DNA from: Bacteroidota bacterium
GTDB lineage: Bacteria; Bacteroidota; Ignavibacteria; UBA10030; UBA8401
Assembly (NCBI GenBank): GCA_023229405.1
Contig: JALNZH010000024.1
Span: 1 to 22,457 of the forward strand
Reading direction: 5' to 3'
Length of the DNA: 22,457 bases
In this document: one piece after another, positions 7,138 through 14,720 of the stretch
Layout: every line of letters starts with the position of its first letter
Position numbering within the stretch: position 1 is the first letter of the stretch
Program-made: the position numbers and the translations under genes
Notes under the pieces: generated by a model
The model's database searches: none
Told to the model about the DNA's origin: nothing
Seen by the model: only the letters and a program-made list of their open reading frames with translations

Positions 7138-8195
7138 GTTCGCTGTGAAGTGGGTAAAAACAAAATAACGTGATGCCGGTTACCGTTGACAACAGTTTTC
7201 AGATCACCGTTGTTTCCATACACCGTTTGAAGACGTTGTCGAACAATTTCCATCCCCATCCCCGCCCCTTTTTTCTTCGGAGCGTCGGACTCAACGGGAT
7301 TTTCAACGGTAATAAAGAGCCGTCCATTTTTTTTCTGTGTCGTAATTGTGATCGTTCCCCCGTCTAGACTATCAGCGATACCATGTTTAATGGCATTTTC
7401 CACTAATGGCTGCAGAATGAGCGGAGGAACAAGATCAGTAACAGTTTCCGAATCGATCGTTAGCTGAACGGTAAGCCTTTTACCGAACCGGATCTTTTCA
7501 ATATCAAGATAATGATGCAACAGCGAAAGTTCCTCGCTCAGCGGAATTGTCTCTTTGGCACCGTACGATAAACTTTTACGGAAAAAATCGGCCAGTGTTG
7601 TCGTCATCGTTCGTGCAAGTTCCGGATTGGTCATGGTCAGCGCACTGATGGAATTAAGACTATTGAAGAGAAAATGAGGATCAATCTGCATTCTCAATGC
7701 TTTTAACTCGGCATGTTGCGCCAGTAACCGTGCTTCGTAGGCGTTCCGTTCGGATTCGTTGGAACGTTCGAATGCAGCAATAAGATAACTAATGGCTAAC
7801 GAAATAAGAAACAACGGTTTGCCCGTAATATAAACGATGAGCAGGGATTGAATAAGCGGCAGCGGGGATAATGTTACGGAGAACGATTGTTCGATAATAG
7901 ACATTACACCCCAGCCGAGAAGAGTCCACAACGAACTAAAGATGGTAACAGCCACCGCAGCAACGAGAAGGATTTTCCAAACAGAAGTGCGCTCCAGCGG
8001 AAATGCACGACACAGATACCATGCGGACAGATTCACTTCTCCGTACAACAGCATCATCGGAAGAGTAAATCCTATTGAATAGAGTACGTGTAAACCGTTG
8101 AACGACGAGATGACAAATCCTAACAAAAGACCGGCTGCACCCCACACGGTTAGATACAGCGTCATTTTTTTTTTATCAGAAAGGATGGGATGCAT
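7134..8195 (-). CDS. LytS-type sensor histidine kinase
   Basis: Membrane sensor kinase of the His_kinase (LytS/YehU) class. The chosen ATG (8195) gives 353 residues with four predicted transmembrane segments (about 14-34, 41-56, 76-100, 113-142) and no large external loop, so it probably senses within the membrane or through partner proteins. The phospho-acceptor is His174 in MQIDPHFLFNSLNSIS. The ATPase domain shows PPLILQPLVENAIKHGI (N box) and KGAGMGMEIVRQRL (G box). Other starts are possible: TTG at 8258, or ATG at 8165, which directly follows a run of ten A residues. None has a good ribosome binding site. The gene is coupled by ATGA to the LytTR regulator and lies 148 nt downstream of a LiaF-like gene. 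Confidence 0.88.
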   Translation of the reverse strand: MHPILSDKKKMTLYLTVWGAAGLLLGFVISSFNGLHVLYSIGFTLPMMLLYGEVNLSAWYLCRAFPLERTSVWKILLVAAVAVTIFSSLWTLLGWGVMSIIEQSFSVTLSPLPLIQSLLIVYITGKPLFLISLAISYLIAAFERSNESERNAYEARLLAQHAELKALRMQIDPHFLFNSLNSISALTMTNPELARTMTTTLADFFRKSLSYGAKETIPLSEELSLLHHYLDIEKIRFGKRLTVQLTIDSETVTDLVPPLILQPLVENAIKHGIADSLDGGTITITTQKKNGRLFITVENPVESDAPKKKGAGMGMEIVRQRLQTVYGNNGDLKTVVNGNRHHVILFLPTSQRT

Positions 8196-8343
8196 AGTGT
8201 TCGTGTTGTTTAAACCCGAGGCTGATTGCTCTCCGGAATTTCTATCTGCCGGCTGCAATCAATCATCTGTTCATAAACCGTCGAATCTTCTTCCGTATTG
8301 TTCACAAAGCCGAATATTTTCCTGTTGATCCTTCCCCTTGCGG

Positions 8344-9057
8344 TCAATTCTTAATTTCTATTCCACCCATTATGATATTGCCGGTGATAATAAGTTTTTT
8401 CGCAATGCCTTCTTTTGAAGGATAGGTATTATCTTCTACCCCTCCCATAATCGGCGTTGCTTCCACTGAGACCCCCCACCCCATTGGAACACGCACCTCA
8501 ACACCCCCCATGATGATATTCACATCGATCACTGCTTCGCTCCCTTTCATTTCGGCATCGCGAAGATCAATTTCACATCCCCCCATCAGTGCGGAAAGTT
8601 CACCGCCACGAAATTCCTTCGAAGTAATAATCCGTTTCACACCGCTCATCATCGCCATGTTTTTGATATAGGCATCGGAATCCGTGGTAGAATCCTGAAA
8701 TGGATGTTCGGAAACACTCTTTTTCCGGTTCCACGATCCGCGTAGAAAATTTATTCCGATAATAATCAGTACAACCGGCCACCAATCCCAAATGCGGAAT
8801 GTAATAAAATCAAATCGGTCCAACAACATCAGTGCACCAATCGAAGCGATAATCCAGCCGAAAATTTGTCCTGGTATATTGCGCGCTTGGGAAATTTTCG
8901 AAGCTCCGTATACAACAAGAATCGCAGGCCAGAACCGCAGAATTTCACTAGCATAGATAAGTTGAAGATTATCGAGCATAAAGATGATGCCGACACCGAT
9001 AATCATCAATCCAAGGATAAACTGCGGCGAAAAAAATGTCGATCTATTGTTTTCCAT
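8344..9057 (-). CDS. LiaF-like membrane protein with C-terminal beta-repeat domain
   Basis: Membrane protein with an N-terminal LiaI/LiaF-type transmembrane region (hydrophobic segments at about 12-28, 41-54, 63-80 and 91-105) and a soluble C-terminal domain like that of LiaF/VraT-type cell-wall stress proteins. The C-terminal part has four strand repeats with the same core: ALMGGCEID (157-165), IIMGGVEVR (181-189), PIMGGVEDN (202-210) and IIMGGIEIK (228-236). In Firmicutes LiaF restrains the LiaRS system; here it sits directly upstream of a kinase/regulator pair, which suggests a similar control role (inference). The ATG at 9057 has AAGGAAG about 7 nt upstream and the gene overlaps the preceding membrane protein gene by 14 nt. 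The 237-residue length is normal for the family. Confidence 0.85.
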   Translation of the reverse strand: MENNRSTFFSPQFILGLMIIGVGIIFMLDNLQLIYASEILRFWPAILVVYGASKISQARNIPGQIFGWIIASIGALMLLDRFDFITFRIWDWWPVVLIIIGINFLRGSWNRKKSVSEHPFQDSTTDSDAYIKNMAMMSGVKRIITSKEFRGGELSALMGGCEIDLRDAEMKGSEAVIDVNIIMGGVEVRVPMGWGVSVEATPIMGGVEDNTYPSKEGIAKKLIITGNIIMGGIEIKN

Positions 9058-9436
9058 AATGTTCTTCCTTATACAACGTGCGCGGGTTTTTCGTCAGCGA
9101 TTCCCACATCATGCTGACGCCCCAGGCAATTAATATCGCCGGCCAAGTTTCGCTGAAACTAAGTCCATAGATATGATAGATTGAAATGTACAACCACATT
9201 CCCAAAAAGATCCACCAGATTCCTTTGCCAATGTGGTACATCGTTGGAGCATCGACCAGTTTACCAATCCCAATAATCACCAGAATGAACGGCCACAAAT
9301 GCCAAACGGAACGCACACCGAGATCATATAAATAGATAATATCCAGCTCGTGAAGCAGCATGATTATGCCGAAGAGGATCAACATACTTCCCACAACAGC
9401 ATCCTGTGCGCTGAAACGGCGGCGAATTGTGTCCAT
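9044..9436 (-). CDS. LiaI/LiaF-type small membrane protein
   Basis: Protein of 130 residues, almost entirely transmembrane: hydrophobic segments follow DAVVGSMLILFGIIMLLHEL, SVWHLWPFILVIIGIGKL, GKGIWWIFLGMWLYISIY and ETWPAILIAWGVSMM. The repeated W-P-hydrophobic helix starts are characteristic of the LiaI/LiaF-like transmembrane domain; the soluble LiaF C-terminal domain is missing. The ATG at 9436 is chosen because AAAGGAAAG precedes it at the right distance. The longer open frame up to 9613 would read through the terminator hairpin and is not credible. It overlaps the full LiaF-like gene by 14 nt and is the first gene of the unit containing the kinase and regulator. It may pair with the LiaF-like protein in the membrane (inference). 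Confidence 0.8.
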   Translation of the reverse strand: MDTIRRRFSAQDAVVGSMLILFGIIMLLHELDIIYLYDLGVRSVWHLWPFILVIIGIGKLVDAPTMYHIGKGIWWIFLGMWLYISIYHIYGLSFSETWPAILIAWGVSMMWESLTKNPRTLYKEEHYGKQ

Positions 9437-9561
9437 GATACTTTCCTTTCTGTTTAATGAACTGCATAAACATACTCGAAATTCTAGCGATAGTTGGTGG
9501 AATTTCGGTGAATGGCGGCAGACGCTCGGTAAACGGTGCATATTGCGTATTATTGTTGCCC

Positions 9562-9605
9562 TCTCATGGAAAAGCCGGATTGTAAGATCCGGCTTTTCCA
9601 TGAGA
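9562..9605. terminator. Strong hairpin terminator, usable on both strands
   Basis: A perfect 19-bp inverted repeat, 9562-9580 and 9587-9605, with the 6-base loop TGTAAG. Its core is AAAAGCCGGAT ... ATCCGGCTTTT, i.e. a GC stem flanked by A and T runs inside a longer stem. It lies 15 nt beyond the stop of the TPR-thioredoxin gene on the minus strand and upstream of the LiaI-like gene, so it should end the former transcript. The T run is short (four) and the stem continues past it, so efficiency is uncertain. Confidence 0.75.
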
Positions 9606-9619
9606 ATTTGCAAACACTA

Positions 9620-11509
9620 TTATTTTGTAGAAACCGCCGCTCCAAGCAGCATTTCGAATTGGAGCTCCATTTTTACTTCCATCTCTTCTCCGCCGCCGAA
9701 TCCGATATCCTTAAATCTGATCATGCCGTTTTTATCAAGAATAAACTTCGTTGGTATACCGTCAACTCCATATTGGAACACAAGATCCGTATCAAACAAT
9801 ACGGGGAATGTATATTTATTTTTTTCCATAAACGTTTTCACATGCTGCTCCCGTTCCGTCGGCGGTACTCTCTCCCATGTATTCATGGTAAGAATCATCA
9901 CATCGGGATTGTCTTTATACCGATCATAAATCTTCTGCAATGATGGGAATGATGCAAGGCACGGACCGCACCACGTTGCCCAGAAATCGAGCACGACAAC
10001 TTTTCCTTTCAGTTCGGAAAGTTTCACTATCGATCCATCAATGGATTTCAGTTCAAAATCAACTGAAGGTTTTTCCACTATTTCTTTTTTCAATTTTGCG
10101 CGCAATTCATTTCTCATCTCAATATTTGCCGCATTCATCACGGAATCAAAACCCACAATTGAACCATTCACAGTACTGTACGCCGTTTTATACTGTTCAA
10201 TCAATTGCGGACTTCCCTTTCCTTTTACAAGAGAGGAATACGATAACGTGACCGCTTTGGCGTGTTTGTTGTTCTTCACGTAACATTCTGCCAAGCGCGC
10301 ATTATTATCCGGATCATCACCCTGCATCATCGTGTGTGATTCTTCCAGAGCCGATTCTGCTTCCGAATATTTTCCCAGTTTCATCAATCCTTCGCCGTAC
10401 GAATCGCCGATCATACCACGCAGGTATTGATTATTTTCTTTCCATGAGGATCGATTCTGTCCGAGTAAATCAACAGTCGTGCGAACATCGCCGGCCGGTA
10501 TACGGTCCAGTCCCTGTTTTGCAATAGAAACTCCGAGCGCTATCTGTTCTCCTTCGTTGATCAATCCGTATCCAATACTGTTATAAAAATTGGGTGAAAC
10601 ATCCGGATACTTACCGATAAATGTGACCGCTTGTTGATACTCCTTTACCCGAAGAAACGCGGAAAGGAACATCTGTTCCATGCCCGGCTTTACGGGAAAC
10701 TGTTCCACTACCTGCGCCGCCAACGCTGCCCGTTTTGTCTGATCATGTTCATCCCGGAATTTTTGCAACGCTTTCATTTCGGCAATGACTCCTGTCGGGT
10801 TTTTCTTCAGCCATGTCGCTTCAATCGTCTCTGCTTTTTTGGATTGATCTGTTAACCGGAACGCCGAAAGAAGAGTGCGAACTGCTTCTTCATTGTTTTT
10901 TTGTTTGGTATAGATTGCATCCAGTTCTTTTGCGATCCGCTTTTTTGTCTTCTCGCCCGGCGACTGCTTCATTTCAATGGACCACAACAACGTACGCGCA
11001 CTCCATTGATCGGGATACGCTGCCAATTCAGCGCGCAACAACGAAATTGCCATCAGCGTATCTTGTTGCCGGATAAATCCCATAAAATCTTTCTGAAGTC
11101 GCATTATTGCCTGCATGAACTGAGCTCCCTTCACCGGTTTCCCGTTCTTCCCAGACAACAATATTGTCCATCCTGCACCCTGATTGTTGTCAATAGAATC
11201 CTCGGATTCAAATCGAAGAGAAAAACTGACCGCCTTCGGATCTTCGATGACAAACGATGTCATCCATTGATCGCCCGAACGTTCCATTTTCTGTTCCAGC
11301 ATGGTCGATCTTTCCTCAATATGCCAAAACACTGCTACCGCATAGAGTGTGGTTGCATTCGTATGAACTGCTCCGGCGGAACGGGGATCGTACGCAACCG
11401 TAATACGTTCTCCGCTTTTTGGACTCGATGACTGTATTGTAACCAGAGATTGTGCCGATGCGAAAGAGAAAACGAGGAATAACAGGACAAAATAAGACAG
11501 ATATTTCAT
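9620..11509 (-). CDS. Secreted TPR-thioredoxin (TlpA-like) protein
   Basis: Large exported protein of 629 residues: signal peptide (1-19, LLFLVFSFASAQ), an N-terminal beta-rich region, a long helical middle part with TPR-like pairs (roughly 130-460; for example LGKYSEAESALEESHTMM followed by ARLAECYVKNNKHAKAV), and a C-terminal thioredoxin domain (about 475-620). The active site is WATWCGPC with Cys514 and Cys517, and the cis-proline loop is VDGIPTKFIL. This is the TlpA/ResA-like redox class, acting in the periplasm on disulphides of secreted proteins; the TPR part may bind partners. GGAG lies 8 nt before the ATG. A promoter-like pair lies upstream, and a strong terminator follows. The precise substrate is unknown. 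Confidence 0.9.
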   Translation of the reverse strand: MKYLSYFVLLFLVFSFASAQSLVTIQSSSPKSGERITVAYDPRSAGAVHTNATTLYAVAVFWHIEERSTMLEQKMERSGDQWMTSFVIEDPKAVSFSLRFESEDSIDNNQGAGWTILLSGKNGKPVKGAQFMQAIMRLQKDFMGFIRQQDTLMAISLLRAELAAYPDQWSARTLLWSIEMKQSPGEKTKKRIAKELDAIYTKQKNNEEAVRTLLSAFRLTDQSKKAETIEATWLKKNPTGVIAEMKALQKFRDEHDQTKRAALAAQVVEQFPVKPGMEQMFLSAFLRVKEYQQAVTFIGKYPDVSPNFYNSIGYGLINEGEQIALGVSIAKQGLDRIPAGDVRTTVDLLGQNRSSWKENNQYLRGMIGDSYGEGLMKLGKYSEAESALEESHTMMQGDDPDNNARLAECYVKNNKHAKAVTLSYSSLVKGKGSPQLIEQYKTAYSTVNGSIVGFDSVMNAANIEMRNELRAKLKKEIVEKPSVDFELKSIDGSIVKLSELKGKVVVLDFWATWCGPCLASFPSLQKIYDRYKDNPDVMILTMNTWERVPPTEREQHVKTFMEKNKYTFPVLFDTDLVFQYGVDGIPTKFILDKNGMIRFKDIGFGGGEEMEVKMELQFEMLLGAAVSTK

Positions 11510-11540
11510 GTAGAGACTCCATACAATATTTTAGTGCAAC

Positions 11541-11569
11541 AGTATACGGGGAACAGTTTTGACAAACAA
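11541..11569 (-). promoter_or_regulatory. Possible sigma70-type promoter for the TPR-thioredoxin gene
   Basis: On the minus strand TTGTTT (11569-11564) and TATACT (11546-11541) are separated by 17 bases; the -10 box matches consensus at five of six positions. The transcript would begin about 25 nt before the ATG at 11509. It sits in the 80-base gap after the glycosyltransferase gene. Read by eye. Confidence 0.4.
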
Positions 11570-11589
11570 TTGAAAATAGTTAAAAAAAA

Positions 11590-12405
11590 TCACCTCAGAC
11601 GGACTAGTCCGTTTTTACATTTCGAAGTTTTCGAGACCATCATCTGTTCAAACCGCAGACGGTTTTTATCAGAAACTCTTGTAAGTGGATGCCAGAGATG
11701 GTATTGAACGGCAAGGTTTCGAAGTGATTTGCCGGAAACTCCTATCAGATTCAGGCGATAAAAAATGTCGGTATCTTCGCCGAATCCCGGTCCGGTATAC
11801 AATTCGTCAAATCCGTTCACAGCAATCAGATGATCCCGAAACGTGGAGAAATTACTGCCGAGCATTCCGGATGATTTTTCGGTAAGTGAGCGGAGGAAAG
11901 GATTCGTGATTCTGATACCATGTTCTAGGCGAGCCGAAGCGCCGGAAAGTGCATCCAACAGATCCGTTATCGAATATCGTTCAAATACACCGGTAGTAAT
12001 TTTATCCATTGTTAGGGATTCCGCCCACCGTTTTCCATGTTCCACTCTCCGGCCCAGTAGAACTTTCCCATGTTCCCTATGTGTATAATGATCTTCCAGA
12101 AAATGTTCTGCTGGAATGCAATCACCGTCGATAAACACAAGATATTCGGAAGAAGACGCATGAATAGCATAATTCAACATTGTGTTCTTCCGCCACCCTT
12201 TATCCGCATGCCACAAATGTTTGATAGTAAACGAATATCGCTGTTTTGCATCATTCACCACGGCGGCAATTCCGTATCCGGATCCATCGTCGGCGATGAT
12301 TACTTCGAAATCTCGGAACGATTGACGCGATAATGCGACAAAAATGTAGCGAAGGGCATCGACAGTATTATAAACAGCTATGACAAGCGTTATTGACGGT
12401 TTCAT
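11590..12405 (-). CDS. Family-2 glycosyltransferase (with galactosyltransferase-type C-terminal region)
   Basis: GT-A fold glycosyltransferase, 271 residues, probably cytoplasmic or membrane-associated, transferring a sugar from a nucleotide donor to a cell-surface glycan or lipid; donor and acceptor unknown. Motifs: ITLVIAVYNTVDALR at the N-terminus, DDGS at 39-42, the metal-binding DGD at 93-95 in VFIDGDCIPAEHF, and GFGEDTDIFYRL (207-218) preceded by VNGFDELY. The last pair resembles the C-terminal module of galactosyltransferase-type GT2 enzymes. No transmembrane segment is seen. Its ATG overlaps, as ATGA, the stop of the degraded ABC-F gene, so it was once translationally coupled to it. 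Near its 3' end the palindrome ACGGACTAGTCCGT and a U8 run just after the stop could act as a weak terminator. Confidence 0.88.
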   Translation of the reverse strand: MKPSITLVIAVYNTVDALRYIFVALSRQSFRDFEVIIADDGSGYGIAAVVNDAKQRYSFTIKHLWHADKGWRKNTMLNYAIHASSSEYLVFIDGDCIPAEHFLEDHYTHREHGKVLLGRRVEHGKRWAESLTMDKITTGVFERYSITDLLDALSGASARLEHGIRITNPFLRSLTEKSSGMLGSNFSTFRDHLIAVNGFDELYTGPGFGEDTDIFYRLNLIGVSGKSLRNLAVQYHLWHPLTRVSDKNRLRFEQMMVSKTSKCKNGLVRLR

Positions 12406-12655
12406 GAGACTACCGGGATTTGAATGCTTTTTGTTGCCACTGAATCAATAAATGTTTTATCGTGCTCCACAAACAACATGGTCGGCAGTTCTTCAAGAAT
12501 GACGGATTCAATCTGCTCTTTAGATTCGATGTCAATATAGTTTACCGATTCGTCCCAAACAAGCAGATGACGAGGAAAAATGAACGAGCGGCAGAAACCG
12601 GTTCTGGTGAAGATTCATATTGAAATGACACTCCGGTAAATGAAATAGTGTGCAT
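12402..12655 (-). pseudogene. Remnant of an ABC-F ATPase gene with large internal deletion and frameshift
   Basis: Seen by reading the minus strand. An ATG at 12655 with AAGGA 6 nt upstream starts MHTISFTGVSFQYESSPEP, a normal opening of an ABC ATPase domain. It joins directly to SAARSFF, which resembles the stretch just after a second ABC signature. After a 1-base frameshift it continues RHLLVWDESVNYIDI (Walker B/D-loop region), then PTMLFVEHDKTFIDSVATK (H-loop) and a stop at 12402-12404. The remainder, normally well over 400 codons holding both Walker A motifs and the linker, is gone. In the first frame translation would stop after 37 codons, at 12542. WDEP-NYID and PTMLFVEHD are typical of the antibiotic-resistance-type ABC-F proteins (Lsa/Vga-like), ribosome-bound rather than transporters. 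The relic cannot be active. Confidence 0.75.
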
Positions 12656-12845
12656 AGAATTCCTTCGCGAGAAATATCACTCGACCCTGGACATGATGAT
12701 GCCACGAATGATAAAATGATTTCGTAAGGAAAATTGAGGCGTACAAAGAGAGGTACAGCTGGTGGTAGTAACTTATTTCGCGCGCCGATATGCGGAGGTT
12801 TTCCTGGTTACGGAACTTGGTGGAAAAACGGTCCTCTTATTGAAG
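12656..12845. other. Non-coding stretch upstream of the ABC-F remnant
   Basis: This is part of a gene-poor region of about 700 bases (12656-13360). The minus strand here is the leader of the ABC-F relic. On the plus strand a frame from TTG at 12734, preceded by AAGGA, runs about 40 codons (containing GGFPGYGTWWKNGPLIEEPM) up to the edge of the inserted element at 12855. I do not recognise it, and it is too short to call a gene. Confidence 0.4.
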
Positions 12846-12854
12846 AACCGATGT
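12846..12854. repeat. Target-site duplication, left copy (AACCGATGT)
   Basis: Nine bases AACCGATGT directly before the left inverted repeat of element copy A. The same nine bases follow its right end at 13264-13272. One further G on the outer side also matches, so the duplication may be nine or ten bases. Confidence 0.8.
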
Positions 12855-13263
12855 CATAGCTATCCAAAATAAAACCCTTATTGAAAAAAATTATCGAAAC
12901 AAGTGGATGTATGGAAGATATGTTATGTTGAGAAAGTAAGCCCTCCCCTACATTTCTTACAGTGTTGGATGAGATGTGGGAGGGAGAGAAATTTAGGAGG
13001 ATTGAGTGAGCTTTTTCTCCCCCTACCAAGGGGGAGATACAGAGGGGAGTCTGAAATCATGAAGGGACTTTTGATGGCGTTTTTTGCCATCTACGGGCAG
13101 GTGCAAACGGGATTCATCGCGCGCGTTACATTTCGCAAGGGGTTCTTTAGCTTCTTTTCTTGTGCCGACCAAATCTTTATACATTGTCGGCTTTCCTTCG
13201 GAACCCCGTCAAGAAAAAAAGGAATAAGTTTTTCTCTTGTATGATGTATTTTGGACAAGTATG
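12855..13263. mobile_element. MITE-like non-autonomous element, copy A (409 bp)
   Basis: The element begins CATAGCTATCCAAAATAA and ends with the reverse complement of CATACTTGTCCAAAATA, giving imperfect terminal inverted repeats of about 17 bases. A second copy in the same orientation lies at 14721-15143; long blocks align base for base (for example AAACCCTTATTGAAAAAAA at the left, CAGTGTTGGATGAGATGTGG inside, GGGATTCATCGCGCGCG further on). A 9-bp duplication flanks this copy. Inside is a hairpin, TCTCCCCC-TACCAA-GGGGGAGA (13016-13037). No transposase domain is encoded. Ends starting CAT with a 9-12 bp duplication are compatible with an IS4-family mover (inference from memory). Frames open inside the element in both copies are not aligned over their length and I do not call them genes. 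Confidence 0.8.
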
Positions 13264-13272
13264 AACCGATGT
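13264..13272. repeat. Target-site duplication, right copy (AACCGATGT)
   Basis: Direct repeat of 12846-12854, immediately outside the right end of element copy A. The remaining bases up to 13360 hold only the small palindrome ATGTTCGAACAT (13303-13314) and no gene. Confidence 0.8.
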
Positions 13273-13360
13273 AAAAATATAGATTTTAGATGAATGTGCA
13301 AAATGTTCGAACATACCGATTCTTAAACTACAAATTAAGGAACCATCAAGAGTAACAGCG

Positions 13361-14629
13361 TTATGTCTTCTGCAGTTTTTTCTTCGCTGCCGGGAATAAA
13401 ATATTATTCAGAATAATTCTATACCCGGGTGAATTTTTATGCAGATTTAGGTCCGTAGGAGGGTCACCGACGGCGTGCTGATAATCTTCGGGATCATGGC
13501 CGCCATAGAATGTAAACGTGCCCCGTCCATAATTTCCATGAATGTAACGAACTTCGTCCGATCCTTCCCGTTCGCCGAGTGTGATAACACTCGGTTTGAT
13601 CAGCGATTTTTTAAACATGGTCGTCTGTCCCATAAATCCTTTCACAATGCTCACATGGTTCTGTGTGAGCATGGTCGGAACCGGGTCATATTTCGCAGAA
13701 AACTCGAATAGCGTAAAATAATCGGAATTAGGATCGCGAAGCGGAACCGGATCGCTGGGAGGATTATCGATATCGGAAAACTCGTAACGGAACGGATTCA
13801 TTTCCAGCGTAAAATTTTGGAAGGCAAACGATTTTGAAAAATCCAACTTCTGCTGTGCATTTCTATCCGCCGGGTCGCCGTCGAACATCGTTTCGGCGAT
13901 ATCTACATTGTCCGCCGCCAGCGCTATGTCATAACTGTCCGTTGCCGCGCACATGGCGAACATAAATCCACCGCCTGCAACATAATCACGAATGGTACGT
14001 GCGACAGATTTTTTTTGTTCTGCCACCTTTTTGAATCTGAGTTCGCGGGCAGTTTTTTCGTAACTCAGTTGCTGTTCTATATACCAGGGAGAATTTCGGT
14101 GTGAAGCATAAAATTTTCCGTACTGCCCGGTAAAATCTTCATGATGAAGATGAAGCCAGTCGAACTCGGACAATTTTCCCTGCAGCACTTCGGTGTCCCA
14201 TAATTTTGTGTACGGAATCTCCGCATATTCCAACGCAAGAGTCACAGCATCATCCCACGGTTTGAATCCCGGTGGTACATACACGGCAACCTTTGGTGCT
14301 TTTTCCAGACGGACAACATCCATATTATTGTTCTCACTGGCGATCTCGCCGAGAATGTGCGCTGCAGATGCTCCACTGATCTGCTCGAACGCCACACCGC
14401 GAATCCGGCATTCGTTCACTACCAGCGCTACATTATCTACCATGAACGATCCTCCTCGGTAGTTCAACAGCCAATCGATCTCCACCCCTTTTTCCAGCGT
14501 CCAGAAAGCGATGCCGTACGCTTTTAGATGGTTCGTCTGCTTCACATCCATCGGGATAAGAATTTTCTGTTGTGCGGTGACAACAACCGACAGAACAAAA
14601 ACCAATACTATGATAATTTTCTTTTCCAT
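13361..14629 (-). CDS. Secreted GATase-fold protein of unknown function (often labelled 'asparagine synthetase B')
   Basis: Exported protein of 422 residues: signal peptide 1-20 (IIIVLVFVLSVVVTAQQ), then KILIPMDVKQTNHLKAYGIA, a region VAVYVPPGFKPWDDAV that resembles the start of a class-I glutamine-amidotransferase/ThuA-like Rossmann fold, and GGGFMFAMCAATDSYDIALA (about 216-235), whose Cys is placed like the nucleophile of that fold. The C-terminal part has GNYGRGTFTFYGGHDPEDY. From memory, relatives in Bacteroidota and Ignavibacteria carry the database name asparagine synthetase B. I see neither the N-terminal catalytic Cys nor the synthetase ATP site of AsnB, so I do not use that name. It is probably periplasmic. 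It is a single gene bracketed by two direct copies of the MITE-like element and has no operon partner. The function is unknown. Confidence 0.8.
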   Translation of the reverse strand: MEKKIIIVLVFVLSVVVTAQQKILIPMDVKQTNHLKAYGIAFWTLEKGVEIDWLLNYRGGSFMVDNVALVVNECRIRGVAFEQISGASAAHILGEIASENNNMDVVRLEKAPKVAVYVPPGFKPWDDAVTLALEYAEIPYTKLWDTEVLQGKLSEFDWLHLHHEDFTGQYGKFYASHRNSPWYIEQQLSYEKTARELRFKKVAEQKKSVARTIRDYVAGGGFMFAMCAATDSYDIALAADNVDIAETMFDGDPADRNAQQKLDFSKSFAFQNFTLEMNPFRYEFSDIDNPPSDPVPLRDPNSDYFTLFEFSAKYDPVPTMLTQNHVSIVKGFMGQTTMFKKSLIKPSVITLGEREGSDEVRYIHGNYGRGTFTFYGGHDPEDYQHAVGDPPTDLNLHKNSPGYRIILNNILFPAAKKKLQKT

Positions 14630-14720
14630 TGTTATGTAACTTACAAACTTTGCTTTTCATCCTCAACAAAATTAACAAACGAATGAATCTTCATTCCCTT
14701 CCAGTACAATTGTCCATTAA

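Noticed and set aside
9437..9613. N-terminal extension of the LiaI-like protein up to 9613
   Set aside because: It would translate through the perfect terminator hairpin and lacks a ribosome binding site; ATG at 9436 has a clear one.
11604..11617. Palindrome ACGGACTAGTCCGT at the glycosyltransferase 3' end as a terminator
   Set aside because: The U run begins nine bases after the stem and the fold leaves a short stem; mentioned with the gene but not called.
12903..13244. Plus-strand 113-codon frame inside element copy A
   Set aside because: The equivalent frame in copy B is broken by a one-base indel and a stop, and the changes between copies do not favour silent positions; treated as non-coding element sequence.
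13303..13314. Perfect palindrome ATGTTCGAACAT as an operator
   Set aside because: Only one copy, downstream of a gene's stop and not near a promoter; twelve bases can occur by chance.
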